24,014 bases of DNA from DAOTVC01 sp034437215 (GCA_034437215.1 DAOTVC010000024.1:1-24014); one strand, 5' to 3'. Positions 1-7,506 are shown, numbered from the stretch's first letter. The notes: generated by a model not told the origin, from the letters alone. Translations and numbers: made by a program.

Positions 1-365
1 GGAGCAATCGTACGCAAGCACATATACGCCGATGTGATAATGCCGCGATTCTTGGCTAATCCTACCCGCAGGCTATTCCAATCATTCTGCAAATCGGTAG
101 GCCGGATGATGATGTCGGTCGGCTCGACGATCTGATACGTCTCGAAAGAAGCCGGGACCAGGCCATGTAACTTCTCCGGCGGCTTAACCACAATTTTGCC
201 ATAACTCAAAGAGAGAACAGTGCTCTCGACCATGCCTCTGTTCTTGACTTTCTTCTCCCTGAAGGAAGAGAAGCCGGGGCCCATCCTCCAATGCGCCGGT
301 ACCTCGCCCAGCCAGGGCACGCCGGAATCCTTGTAGGCGGGGTAGGGACGTAGCACGCTACTCAC
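1..365 (-). CDS. hsdS: Type I restriction enzyme specificity subunit HsdS, N-terminal part (cut by window edge)
   Basis: The minus-strand frame is open from a GTG at 365-363 to the left edge, giving about 121 residues. The start reads VSSVLRPYPAYKDSGVPWLG, followed by EVPAHW. The pattern YKDSGxxWLGExPxHW is the classic start of the first target-recognition domain of HsdS. In the enzyme this subunit sets the DNA sequence that the HsdM2-HsdS methylase and the full HsdR2M2S complex recognise. The GTG overlaps the TGA of the preceding gene as GTGA, so translation is probably coupled to it. Only about a quarter to a third of a normal HsdS (roughly 400-450 residues) is visible, so the recognition site and second half cannot be judged. 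Family identity is nearly certain; the choice of GTG follows from the overlap and the position of the conserved motif. Confidence 0.9.
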   Translation of the reverse strand, partial: MSSVLRPYPAYKDSGVPWLGEVPAHWRMGPGFSSFREKKVKNRGMVESTVLSLSYGKIVVKPPEKLHGLVPASFETYQIVEPTDIIIRPTDLQNDWNSLRVGLAKNRGIITSAYMCLRTIA

Positions 366-2593
366 TTCGCCAACACCTGCTCAAACCACAAAATTGCGGC
401 CTCCCCCTCCTTGCGCGTGATCTCATCCACGGTGCGGCTGTGTCGAATCCCATTGCGCAATTCAGCGAGCTGGTCGAATTTGCCGATCAACACCCCCTTG
501 CTGCCGAAGCGTGGCTCAAAGTTGGACCAGAGGGCCTTGCTCACGATGGTATCCTGCAATTCACGCAGATCACAGAATTCGAGCAGACCGGCCAGACTTT
601 GATAGTAATCGGCGTCGAGCGCGGCATTCTTCCTCAATGCGTGCTGCGCCCGCTCCAGCGCCTTCTGGTGCACGTGGGGCGGCAGCAGCTCGGGATCGTG
701 CTCTAGGGTCTCCTCGATTACCTGCCGCAGCCTCAATTCCACCTGCTCAATCCGCTGATCCAACTCCCGTAGACGGGGCGAGAGATCGAGACGATCTTTG
801 ATCAACAGAGTCTCTATCGCCTCTTGAATCGTGCGCTGCCGTTCAGTAATGAAAGCCTCGAAATCTTCCGGGGTGAAGGGGTCCCGCAGCAAGATCTCCT
901 CGGCAGCGGGGGAGATAAAGTGCGATTCCAGGATCGCCCGCACCGCCTCCTTCCCGTTCTCAGCTATCAGTTCCGGAAGATAAGCATTCGGCAGTCGCGT
1001 CTTAATGACGTGGCGATTGGTGTCTGCGGTAAGCGGGGTGCGGTTGAGAATGGTATTGATCAGATCGCCCCCCAGATGCTCTTTGCCCCACGACTGAGGA
1101 ACGATGTGGTGATCGTCAAGATCGTCATATTGAGAGACGTTGCCCGTTACCCAGTCTCGTGCTCCATTCAGAATCAGCAGGTTGAAGACGGCGTTATAGA
1201 TTGAAGCGCCCCTGCGGGTCTCCTTGCGCAGTTCCAGCGTTCGAAAGCGAGCCCTGAACTCCTGGAGCAACGCCGGTTCCGCTACCGGGTTTTTGATCCA
1301 GGCTTTGATATCGAGAAAATCACGAGCCGTAGTCGATTCTACCGAGCCTGAATACCGGTTGGTAAAGACCGAGGCCCAGTACCATTGGCGCACCTTCCGC
1401 TGGGCACCCAGGCGCAGATTTGGAGGGAGGGCATCAATATACGCTTGCAACGCAGCAAAGGCGGGCAGGATAGAGACGTAGGGCAGATAAGCAGGTGAGA
1501 CAACCCCAAACTCCTGGGGATGGCGCAGTAGATCGATGGCAGTCTCCAGTGCTACAATAGCCCTGTTCCAAAGGTGCTCGAAGTCATCGGCATCCGCAAT
1601 AAGCACCTCTTTACGATGGGTGCCATCGGGGTCGCGCACCGGTTTTTCCTCGCCGGGGAGTAGGAAATAGAGGTATTTGGGAGAACAATAAGCCTGCCGC
1701 AGAATAGACATCACCTGCAGGATGTAAACATTCATCCGGTTAGTCTCCACCCAATTCAGGCGGGGAGCGGCTTCGCGCCACATATGCTTGAGCTGCAAAC
1801 CCTTCGGTTTAAGCAGAGCGTTGATCAAGTCAAAAGCATCGAGCCTGATTCCCCGGCTGTTAATCTGCGTGAAGATGTCGCAAACCTTATCCACAGCCAG
1901 ATCCTGATCTAGCTCTATGTAGGAGATCTGATACTCCTCCGTGATACCCTTGAGGAGTTCCCCGAAGATCTGGGCATTTTCGGCGTGACGTTGGGCCTGA
2001 GCAGCGACACCCGGATTGCCGTTATCCGCTGCCGAAGCGGTTTTATCCTCCCAGTACTTCACGTATCCCTGCACCCAATTGGGCAACTCCCACCCGCCAG
2101 CGCCGATCACAAAGAGGGGAAAGATGTGCTGCTCAAACTGGGCTTCGGGCTTCTCCAACACTGCGTTCCAGCGACGGCTGAACCAGTCGTAGTTGAAGGC
2201 CTCGTCGTAATTCTCAGCCATCAGTTCATCAACGCGGATATAGTAGAAGGCGCGGCTCTTGCGATTAGGGAGCTCAATATCTGGGGCCAAAAAGGTATAG
2301 TACATCGCAGTCAGCCGTTGTTGACCATCGAGCACGATGTATTCGGGTTTACCCTCTCCGCCATAACCGTATATGGGCTCACAAGCAAGGGTCTGGAAAT
2401 TGCGCTTGTTACCCTTCCAGAGCAGCAGGCTCCCGATGTAATAATCGAGAAAAATGGATCGCATCAGGTCGCGAACGTCCCAGGGCTGCCACTCAAATTC
2501 GCGCTGGAAATCGGGGATAACGAATCGACCTTCCCCCAATCTATTGATTAAGGTATTCAGACTTACGTGGTCAGGTTTTTGGGCATCTCGCAT
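362..2593 (-). CDS. GmrSD-like DUF262/HNH nuclease with C-terminal HEPN-like segment, embedded in the type I RM operon
   Basis: The protein has 743 residues. The N-terminus carries the DUF262 (GmrS/ParB-like NTPase) signatures PDFQREFEW at about 28-35 and LDGQQRLTA at about 88-96. A DUF1524 HNH nuclease motif, DDHHIVPQSW, lies near 490-500, followed by NRTPLTADTNR. Charged, coiled-coil-prone sequence follows at about 600-625. The last 50 residues contain ELRNGIRHSRT (about 710-720), an RxxxxH motif typical of HEPN domains, most like the Swt1-type. GmrSD proteins are NTP-dependent endonucleases, many aimed at modified phage DNA; HEPN domains are often RNases. The gene lies between hsdM (86 bp upstream) and hsdS (4-bp overlap), so it is probably a defence accessory co-expressed with the RM enzyme. 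Its GC content looks lower than that of the neighbours. The domain calls are firm; target and HEPN activity are inference. Confidence 0.9.
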   Translation of the reverse strand: MRDAQKPDHVSLNTLINRLGEGRFVIPDFQREFEWQPWDVRDLMRSIFLDYYIGSLLLWKGNKRNFQTLACEPIYGYGGEGKPEYIVLDGQQRLTAMYYTFLAPDIELPNRKSRAFYYIRVDELMAENYDEAFNYDWFSRRWNAVLEKPEAQFEQHIFPLFVIGAGGWELPNWVQGYVKYWEDKTASAADNGNPGVAAQAQRHAENAQIFGELLKGITEEYQISYIELDQDLAVDKVCDIFTQINSRGIRLDAFDLINALLKPKGLQLKHMWREAAPRLNWVETNRMNVYILQVMSILRQAYCSPKYLYFLLPGEEKPVRDPDGTHRKEVLIADADDFEHLWNRAIVALETAIDLLRHPQEFGVVSPAYLPYVSILPAFAALQAYIDALPPNLRLGAQRKVRQWYWASVFTNRYSGSVESTTARDFLDIKAWIKNPVAEPALLQEFRARFRTLELRKETRRGASIYNAVFNLLILNGARDWVTGNVSQYDDLDDHHIVPQSWGKEHLGGDLINTILNRTPLTADTNRHVIKTRLPNAYLPELIAENGKEAVRAILESHFISPAAEEILLRDPFTPEDFEAFITERQRTIQEAIETLLIKDRLDLSPRLRELDQRIEQVELRLRQVIEETLEHDPELLPPHVHQKALERAQHALRKNAALDADYYQSLAGLLEFCDLRELQDTIVSKALWSNFEPRFGSKGVLIGKFDQLAELRNGIRHSRTVDEITRKEGEAAILWFEQVLAK

Positions 2594-2679
2594 TGTTCTA
2601 CTCCGTTACACTAAAATTGTAGGTTTCTGCATGTATGGGGGCAGTTTCTCTGCATACGTGAGCCAGCCTCGAGCATGAC

Positions 2680-4800
2680 CTACGCCACGTCCATCAGAAT
2701 CTGCTCCAGGAGCCCGTCGGTCTCCTGCTCCAGCGCCTCGATGTCGGCGCGGATCTCCGCCAGCGAGCGCAACGGCTCGGGCTCGTAGAAGTAGCGGTTG
2801 AAGGAGATCTCGTACCCCACCTTCGTCCGCGTCCCATCGATCCAGGCATCGGGTACGTAGGGCAGCACCTCCCGTCGGAAGAAGCCTTCAATGCCGCTCT
2901 CTTCGAGCAGCGGGATCTGCTCCGTATCCCGCAGATCGGTGTCCGTCTCGTACTCCACCACCCGCGCCTTGCCCGCCACCTCGGTAACGAAACGTCCGTA
3001 GAGCGGGTCCGCCTCCACCTTCTTGGGCGAGTAGGACTTGGCGATAACCGGCGCTGCGTCGGGGTTGGCGCGCGCCAGCGTCTCCTCCAACAGGCCCTCG
3101 TGGCGTTTGTAGAAGCGGAAATCCGCAGCCGCTTCCACTGCGCGCAGGAAGGCGTTGAAGTCGAGGTGCGGTCCCGCCCCCCACGCCAGGGCGAGCAGAT
3201 CGACGACGTCCGCCACCTCCACGTCATCGCTCTCTTGGCAGGCCACACGCAGGCGGGCGCGGGCCGCCTCGCTCAAGTCCACCTCCAGGCGCAGCGGGCG
3301 CTCCACGACGATCTTCCAGTAGCCGAAGGCCTGGTTGGGAAAGAGCTTCGACTGCTCCGTCTCCTCGAAGGCCAGGAAGGTCTCCACGATGCGGGCGATA
3401 TCCGCTTCCCCTAATTCACAGTTCTTGGCCCCCAGATTCTTGCGCAGGGGCTGATACCACTCGCTGGCGTCGATGAGCTGCACCTTGCCCCGGCGCTGTT
3501 CCGGCTTGCGGTTGGTGAGCACCCAGACGTAGGTGGCGATCCCCGTGTTGTAGAAGATGTTCAGGGGCAGGGCCACGATAGCTTCCAGCCAATCGTTCTC
3601 GATCAACCAGCGGCGGACGTTGCTCTCCCCCTGTCCGGCGTCGCCCGTGAAAAGAGAGGAGCCGTTGTGCACCTCGGCGATGCGGCTGCCCAGGGGCGTG
3701 TCCTCCTTCATCTTGCTCAGCTTGTTCGCCAGGAACATCAGCTGTCCGTCGTTGGAGCGGGTGAGGAGGCTGTACTCCGGATCGCCATCATGCTCCACGA
3801 TGAACCGGGGATCGGTGATCCGCTTCTTGCCTCCCATGCGCCGCATATCGGCCTTCCAACTCTTGCCGTAGGGCGGGTTGGAGAGCATGAAGTCGAACTC
3901 TCGTGCGGGGAAGGCATCCTGCGAGAGCGTGGAACCGAAGGCGATGTTCTCTGCCTCCAGCCCTTCCCCTTTGAGCAACAGGTCGGCCTTGGCGATGGCG
4001 TAGGTCTCGGGGTTGATCTCCTGTCCGAAGAGGTGAATGGAGACCTCCTTGTCGTGCTCCTCGGCGAGCTGCCCCAGCGTCTGCTCCGCCACGGTCAGCA
4101 TCCCCCCGGTGCCGCAGGCGCCATCGTAGACCAGATAGGTGCCTGACTCAATGTCGTCGGCGACGGGCAGAAAGATCATCCTGGCCATCAGATCGACGAC
4201 GTCACGGGGCGTGAAGTGCTCTCCCGCCTCCTCGTTGTTCTCCTCACTGAAGCGCCGGATAAGCTCTTCGAAGATCGTGCCCATCGCGTGATTGTCGAGA
4301 CCGGGCAGCCGTACGTTTCCCTGGCGGTCGTAGAGCGGCTCGGGGCTCAGGTTGATGCTGGGGTCGAGGAACTTCTCGATGAGAAAACCCAGCACGTCGG
4401 CATCGACGAGCGTGGGAATTTGGTTGCGGAATTTGAACTTCTCGAGGATCTCCTGAACGTTGGGGGAAAAGCCGTCGAGATAGGCTTCGAAGTCGGCGCG
4501 CAGTTGGTGGTGGCGGGCGCGAGACTGCAGATCGCGCAGTGTGAAGGGCGAGATGTTGTAGAAAGCCTGCCCGGCGGCCTGCCTCAGCGCGGCGTCCTGG
4601 TGGACGATGTCCGCACTGTCCAGGCGTTTCTTCATGGCCAGCACATCTTGCTTGGTGGGCTCGAGCACCGCATCGAGGCGGCGGATCACGGTCATGGGTA
4701 GAATCACGTCACGATATTTGCCCCGGACGTAGACATCGCGCAGCACATCGTCGGCGATGGACCAGATGAAGTCGGTAATCCAACTGAGGTTGTTTTGCAT
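2680..4800 (-). CDS. hsdM: Type I restriction-modification DNA methyltransferase subunit HsdM
   Basis: The protein (706 residues from the ATG at 4800) starts MQNNLSWITDFIWSIADDVL, like the HsdM N-terminal helical domain. FEELIRRFSEENNEEAGEHF leads into TPRDVV, the usual linker to the N6-adenine methylase domain. The SAM-binding motif I is DGACGTGGML (about 220-232) and the catalytic motif IV is NPPYGKSW (about 306-313, NPPY type). The C-terminal 200 residues are longer than in the E. coli-type enzyme (about 530 residues) and fit the long HsdM class. It transfers methyl groups to adenine as M2S and is part of the restriction complex. A GTG at 4809 in the same frame gives three more residues, but an AGCAGG ribosome-binding-like stretch is better spaced for the ATG. 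It is the first gene of the hsdM-GmrSD-hsdS operon. Confidence 0.95.
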   Translation of the reverse strand: MQNNLSWITDFIWSIADDVLRDVYVRGKYRDVILPMTVIRRLDAVLEPTKQDVLAMKKRLDSADIVHQDAALRQAAGQAFYNISPFTLRDLQSRARHHQLRADFEAYLDGFSPNVQEILEKFKFRNQIPTLVDADVLGFLIEKFLDPSINLSPEPLYDRQGNVRLPGLDNHAMGTIFEELIRRFSEENNEEAGEHFTPRDVVDLMARMIFLPVADDIESGTYLVYDGACGTGGMLTVAEQTLGQLAEEHDKEVSIHLFGQEINPETYAIAKADLLLKGEGLEAENIAFGSTLSQDAFPAREFDFMLSNPPYGKSWKADMRRMGGKKRITDPRFIVEHDGDPEYSLLTRSNDGQLMFLANKLSKMKEDTPLGSRIAEVHNGSSLFTGDAGQGESNVRRWLIENDWLEAIVALPLNIFYNTGIATYVWVLTNRKPEQRRGKVQLIDASEWYQPLRKNLGAKNCELGEADIARIVETFLAFEETEQSKLFPNQAFGYWKIVVERPLRLEVDLSEAARARLRVACQESDDVEVADVVDLLALAWGAGPHLDFNAFLRAVEAAADFRFYKRHEGLLEETLARANPDAAPVIAKSYSPKKVEADPLYGRFVTEVAGKARVVEYETDTDLRDTEQIPLLEESGIEGFFRREVLPYVPDAWIDGTRTKVGYEISFNRYFYEPEPLRSLAEIRADIEALEQETDGLLEQILMDVA

Positions 4801-4837
4801 AGTATGCACCTGCTATCGAAAGATGAGGTTGGTAACG

Positions 4838-4865
4838 AAAACCCGCCGGCGAGGGTGCCGGCGGG
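4838..4865 (-). terminator. Rho-independent terminator or attenuator in the hsdM leader
   Basis: The arms CCCGCCGGC (4842-4850) and GCCGGCGGG (4857-4865) form a perfect 9-bp GC-rich stem with a 6-base loop. On the minus strand the stem is followed by TTTTCGTT. It lies 37 bases before the hsdM ATG and downstream of a candidate minus-strand promoter (4982-5009), so transcripts must read through it to reach hsdM. This suggests attenuation, or the 3' end of a separate leader RNA of roughly 135 nt. Confidence 0.65.
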
Positions 4866-4869
4866 CCGA

Positions 4870-4898
4870 TTGTGCGTATAGATCTGCTGTGCTATACT
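4870..4898 (+). promoter_or_regulatory. Candidate sigma70-type promoter for a short plus-strand RNA
   Basis: TTGTGC (4870-4875), a 17-base spacer and TATACT (4893-4898) form a good -35/-10 pair. The -10 box is framed by a small inverted repeat, GTGC-TATACT-GCAC (4889-4902), which might be a regulator site. Transcription would start near 4905 and meet the terminator at 4933-4969. Confidence 0.5.
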
Positions 4899-4904
4899 GC
4901 ACGT

Positions 4905-4970
4905 ACCAGGGGCGCCGTCACCGCCTTTGGTCAACGCTCCGGGCTCTCACAGAGCTGCGGAGCGTTTTTA
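4905..4970 (+). ncRNA. Putative small RNA antisense to the hsdM leader
   Basis: Between the plus-strand promoter (start near 4905) and a strong plus-strand terminator lies room for an RNA of only about 65 nt, with no usable open frame. It is complementary to the part of the hsdM leader before the attenuator hairpin, so it could influence expression of the restriction operon. I recognise no known RNA family. The 5' end is estimated from the promoter. Confidence 0.35.
4933..4969 (+). terminator. Rho-independent terminator, plus strand
   Basis: AACGCTCCG (4933-4941) pairs perfectly with CGGAGCGTT (4958-4966), with a nested GCTCT-CAC-AGAGC stem inside. The distal arm runs into a T tract ending at 4969. 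No plus-strand protein gene precedes it, so it most likely ends the short RNA that starts near 4905. The same hairpin would sit at the 5' end of the minus-strand hsdM leader. Confidence 0.7.
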
Positions 4971-4981
4971 TGTATGAATTA

Positions 4982-5009
4982 AGTATAGTGCAAACTCGAG
5001 AAGGGGCAA
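4982..5009 (-). promoter_or_regulatory. Candidate promoter of the hsdM operon
   Basis: On the minus strand TTGCCC (5009-5004), a 16-base spacer and TATACT (4987-4982) make a reasonable sigma70-type promoter. The start would be near 4975, giving a leader of about 175 nt before hsdM that contains both hairpins described here. Confidence 0.45.
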
Positions 5010-5207
5010 GTGAATTAGCAGCGATTTCTCGAGGGACCTGTTGCCCTTTCTGAGGGCCTGTAGGGTGAACTCAGCAGTGGCCGCGACCATGCACCCCTTC
5101 AGTCGCCAGGCACGAGAAGACGCAGTTGCACATTCCAAGAAATAGGGGCAGAGTGTGGATAATTTCGTTGCACAAACGCAAAATGATCTGTTTTTAAGTG
5201 CTTTTTT

Positions 5208-5251
5208 CGGACAACTTATGGTTTAAACTCGCGGACAACTTATGCTTAAAC
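5208..5251. repeat. Two direct repeats of CGGACAACTTATG, 24-bp period
   Basis: CGGACAACTTATG occurs at 5208-5220 and again at 5232-5244, each followed by a near-identical GTTTAAAC or CTTAAAC. The sequence upstream (5155-5207) is AT-rich. Closely spaced repeats of this kind occur at the ends of some insertion sequences (IS21-type ends carry several transposase-binding repeats), but no transposase gene or fragment is visible. Confidence 0.6.
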
Positions 5252-5340
5252 CCACAGCTAATGCGCTTATCGGCCCCCGTGCAGTCATCACCAGGTTTAA
5301 TGCTGAATTTCCCCTATCCCTGCTCTAGTCAGGGACGATC

Positions 5341-5468
5341 CTAGTACCTCTGTCAAGATGTCTGCTCTGGTACTCTGGTACTAGAAGGTCTGCTCAGAAA
5401 CGAGGTCCGCTCTGCACGACACCGCTGTCAGGTCATGAACGTGCAGAGATCCCAGATTAGCATCTGGG
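5341..5468. repeat. Cluster of three inverted repeats upstream of tatA
   Basis: CTAGTACC (5341-5348) pairs with GGTACTAG (5377-5384). CTCTGCACG (5410-5418) pairs with CGTGCAGAG (5440-5448). CCCAGAT (5451-5457) pairs with ATCTGGG (5462-5468) around a 4-base loop. None has a T tract on either strand, so they are not ordinary terminators. They lie upstream of the candidate tatA promoter and could be operators or remnants of a repeat element. Confidence 0.5.
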
Positions 5469-5509
5469 TTGCCCAGGCGCGTTGTTTCCCTTTGCTCAGC
5501 GAGGCGAAC

Positions 5510-5537
5510 TTGTAAAGTGCCCCGATGACGGTAGACT
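5510..5537 (+). promoter_or_regulatory. Candidate promoter of tatA-tatC-patatin
   Basis: TTGTAA (5510-5515), 16 bases, and TAGACT (5532-5537) match the -35/-10 consensus at four of six positions each. The start would lie near 5544, giving a leader of about 24 nt that includes the strong ribosome-binding site of tatA. Confidence 0.35.
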
Positions 5538-5567
5538 ACAGGGAGAATCATGTGAAAGGAGGCCAAG

Positions 5568-5747
5568 ATGCCCTTTAGAGTTGGACCTGCAGAGTTGATT
5601 CTCGTGTTGCTCATCGCGCTCCTCATCTTCGGACCGGGAAGAATCGCCAAGATCGGCGGTGAGCTGGGCAAGAGCATCAACGCGTTTCAATCGGAGATGA
5701 AGGGGAACCGCGAGGACGACGTCGAGCAGCCGACGAACGAGAAGTAG
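5568..5747 (+). CDS. tatA: Twin-arginine translocase subunit TatA/E
   Basis: This small gene encodes 59 residues starting MPFRVGPAELILVLLIALLI, followed by FGPGRI. It has the short N-terminal membrane helix, the FGP hinge (FGPGRI, about 21-26), an amphipathic helix (AKIGGELGKSINAFQSEM) and a charged tail ending in NEK. That is the complete TatA plan, at the short end of the family's range. TatA oligomers form the pore through which folded proteins with twin-arginine signal peptides cross the cytoplasmic membrane. The ribosome-binding site AAAGGAGG (5555-5562) is nearly perfect, 5 bases before ATG. tatC follows after 23 bp. No separate tatB is seen, so this is a minimal TatA-TatC set in this window. 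Confidence 0.93.
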   Translation: MPFRVGPAELILVLLIALLIFGPGRIAKIGGELGKSINAFQSEMKGNREDDVEQPTNEK

Positions 5748-5770
5748 AGGCTCTCACCACCCTTAAGGTA

Positions 5771-6574
5771 ATGGACAAGACCCTACCATCGCGCCCCCAC
5801 CCTGCCCCTACAGGCGGGAAAACATCGTCTGTGCAGGAAGAGATGGCCCTCCTCGATCACATCGCGGAGCTGCGTCGCCGTCTCTTCCGCGCCATCATCG
5901 CCCTTCTCCTGGGCACGGGCGTGGGGTTGGCCCTGGCCCGTCCGGCCATCGGGCTGCTCATCCGGCCCGTGGAGGGGCACGTGACCGTGCTCAGCCCTAC
6001 CGAAGCCCCCGCCATCTACTTCAAGGTCGCCTTCGTCCTGGGCTTCGGCGTGGCCCTGCCCTACATCGCCTACCAGATCTACGCCTTCGTCCGACCCGGG
6101 CTCTATCCCCAGGAGCGCCGCTACGTCCTGCTGGGCATCCCCGTGATGGTCGTCCTCTTCGGGCTGGGCGTCCTCTTCGCCATGATCGTGCTCGTCCCCT
6201 TCAGCCTGCCCGTGCTGATGAGCTTCCTGGCGGACGAGGTCACCCACATCTACTCACTGCAGGAGTATCTCTCCTTCGTGACCACCCTCCTGCTCTGGAT
6301 GGGCCTGCTCTTCCAGACGCCTCTGGTGCTCTACCTGCTGGCGCGGTTGGGTGTAGTAGAGCCCAAGAAGTTGAAGCGGGTGCGCAGAGTCGTGATCTTC
6401 CTCGCCTTCGTCGTCGGCGCTGTTATCACACCCACGACGGATATGCTGACGATGCTGCTGGTGACGGTCCCCTTCATCGTCCTCTACGAGATCGGTATCC
6501 TTTTAGCAGGGCTCGGGATGCGCCAGAAGACGAAGGCGCGCACCGAGCGGGAGATTGAAAGGGAGGTCGTATGA
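5771..6574 (+). CDS. tatC: Sec-independent protein translocase subunit TatC
   Basis: The protein has 267 residues with about six membrane helices. The conserved TatC start MALLDHIAELRRRLFRAI lies at residues 25-42. Further family features are the periplasmic loop before AIYFKVAFVLGFGVALPYIA, the YQIYAFVRPGLYPQERR stretch (about 107-123) and FQTPLVLYLLARLGVV (about 180-195). TatC is the receptor for twin-arginine signal peptides and works with TatA. The chosen ATG at 5771 has only a weak AAGG 3 bases upstream; the ATG at residue 25 (5843) matches the family start better and is a fair alternative. The C-terminus is rich in Arg and Glu. Its stop overlaps the next ATG (ATGA, 6571-6574), indicating translational coupling to the patatin gene. 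Confidence 0.95.
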   Translation: MDKTLPSRPHPAPTGGKTSSVQEEMALLDHIAELRRRLFRAIIALLLGTGVGLALARPAIGLLIRPVEGHVTVLSPTEAPAIYFKVAFVLGFGVALPYIAYQIYAFVRPGLYPQERRYVLLGIPVMVVLFGLGVLFAMIVLVPFSLPVLMSFLADEVTHIYSLQEYLSFVTTLLLWMGLLFQTPLVLYLLARLGVVEPKKLKRVRRVVIFLAFVVGAVITPTTDMLTMLLVTVPFIVLYEIGILLAGLGMRQKTKARTEREIEREVV

Positions 6575-7506
6575 GACCCTTGCGGAAGCACGTCGCCCTC
6601 TCCGTCGACGGTGGGGGCATCAAAGGGGTGATGGTGACGAAGGCCCTCTCCATGCTCGAGGAGCATCTCGGCCGCAGCGTCCACGAGATCTTCCGCCTCG
6701 CGGCGGGCACCTCGACGGGCTCCATCATCTCCGCGGGCCTCGCCGCCGGCCTGAGCGCCGCCGAGATGCACGCGCTCTACCTGGAGCTGGGTGCCCAGAT
6801 CTTCGAGCGCTCCTGGCGCACCGCGCTCTTCCCCCTGACCCGCTATCGCTATCCCCACGCGCCCCTGGAGAGCGCCCTGCGGGCACACATCGGCGACCTG
6901 GTGATGGGCGATTTCTGGAAGAGCGAACCGCGCACCGACGTCGTTATCACGGCCTTCGATCTGGTGGCGAACAAGACGCGCTTCATCAAGCCCTGGAAGC
7001 CCGAGTACGCCGACTGGCCCGTCACGCAGGCCGTCCTCGCCTCCAGCTCCGTCCCCACCTACTTCCCGGTGGTAGAGGAGCGCTACGTGGACGGGGGTGT
7101 GGGCTCTTACGCCAACCCCTCCTATCTCGCCGCCTACGAGATCAAGTTCTGCCTGGGCTGGGACCTAGCGGAGACCACGCTCCTCAGCCTGGGAACGGGG
7201 CGTGCGATCTCGGGTCTGGCGCCGGCGCGGGCCGGCGCCCTCTGGCCCTGGCAGTGGCTGGGACCCGTGCTGGGCGCCTTCCTGCACTCCGCCGACGACC
7301 AGCAGGTCCACCTGGTCGACACCTTCTTCGAGGAGCTGGACTTCCGCCGCTTCCAGGTGACCCTGCGGGAGCCCATCGAGATGGATGATCCCGGCAAGAT
7401 CCCGCTCCTCGTGGAGTACGGGGAGGAGCTGGGGCACAAGATCCTCAACGACGAGCTGGATCACATCCTCGAGATGCAGGCGACGCAGTGCGACGCGGAG
7501 ATGTGA
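6571..7506 (+). CDS. Patatin-like phospholipase
   Basis: The protein has 311 residues. The oxyanion motif DGGGIKG lies at 13-19, the nucleophile elbow GTSTG at 46-50 (Ser48) and the catalytic Asp in YVDGGVGSY (Asp174). This Ser-Asp dyad arrangement defines patatin-type lipid acyl hydrolases, which release fatty acids from membrane phospholipids or neutral lipids. No signal peptide or membrane helix is evident, so it is probably cytosolic or peripheral. It overlaps tatC by 4 bases (ATGA) and is thus in the tat operon. Whether it acts on membrane lipids in connection with secretion or only shares transcription cannot be told. Some patatin-like enzymes are effectors of anti-phage signalling systems, but no nucleotide cyclase partner is nearby, so a housekeeping lipase is more likely. 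Confidence 0.92.
   Translation: MRPLRKHVALSVDGGGIKGVMVTKALSMLEEHLGRSVHEIFRLAAGTSTGSIISAGLAAGLSAAEMHALYLELGAQIFERSWRTALFPLTRYRYPHAPLESALRAHIGDLVMGDFWKSEPRTDVVITAFDLVANKTRFIKPWKPEYADWPVTQAVLASSSVPTYFPVVEERYVDGGVGSYANPSYLAAYEIKFCLGWDLAETTLLSLGTGRAISGLAPARAGALWPWQWLGPVLGAFLHSADDQQVHLVDTFFEELDFRRFQVTLREPIEMDDPGKIPLLVEYGEELGHKILNDELDHILEMQATQCDAEM

Larger units (their letters stand above)
4801..5567. other. Gene-free region between hsdM and tatA
   Basis: No convincing gene lies in these 767 bases; the short open frames lack a good ribosome-binding site and resemble no family I know. The left third holds the hsdM leader with two promoters and two hairpin terminators. The centre has a pair of direct repeats (5208-5251). 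The right third has three inverted repeats (5341-5468) and a candidate tatA promoter (5510-5537). Each is listed separately. Confidence 0.7.

Noticed and set aside
4704..4934. Open frame of 76 codons across the hsdM leader on the minus strand
   Set aside because: It starts with a non-standard TTG, overlaps hsdM in another frame, lacks a ribosome-binding site and crosses two terminator hairpins; it is more likely a by-product of the leader.
6571..7506. Patatin as effector of a CBASS-type defence system
   Set aside because: No cyclic-nucleotide synthase or ancillary gene is adjacent; the gene is coupled to tatC.
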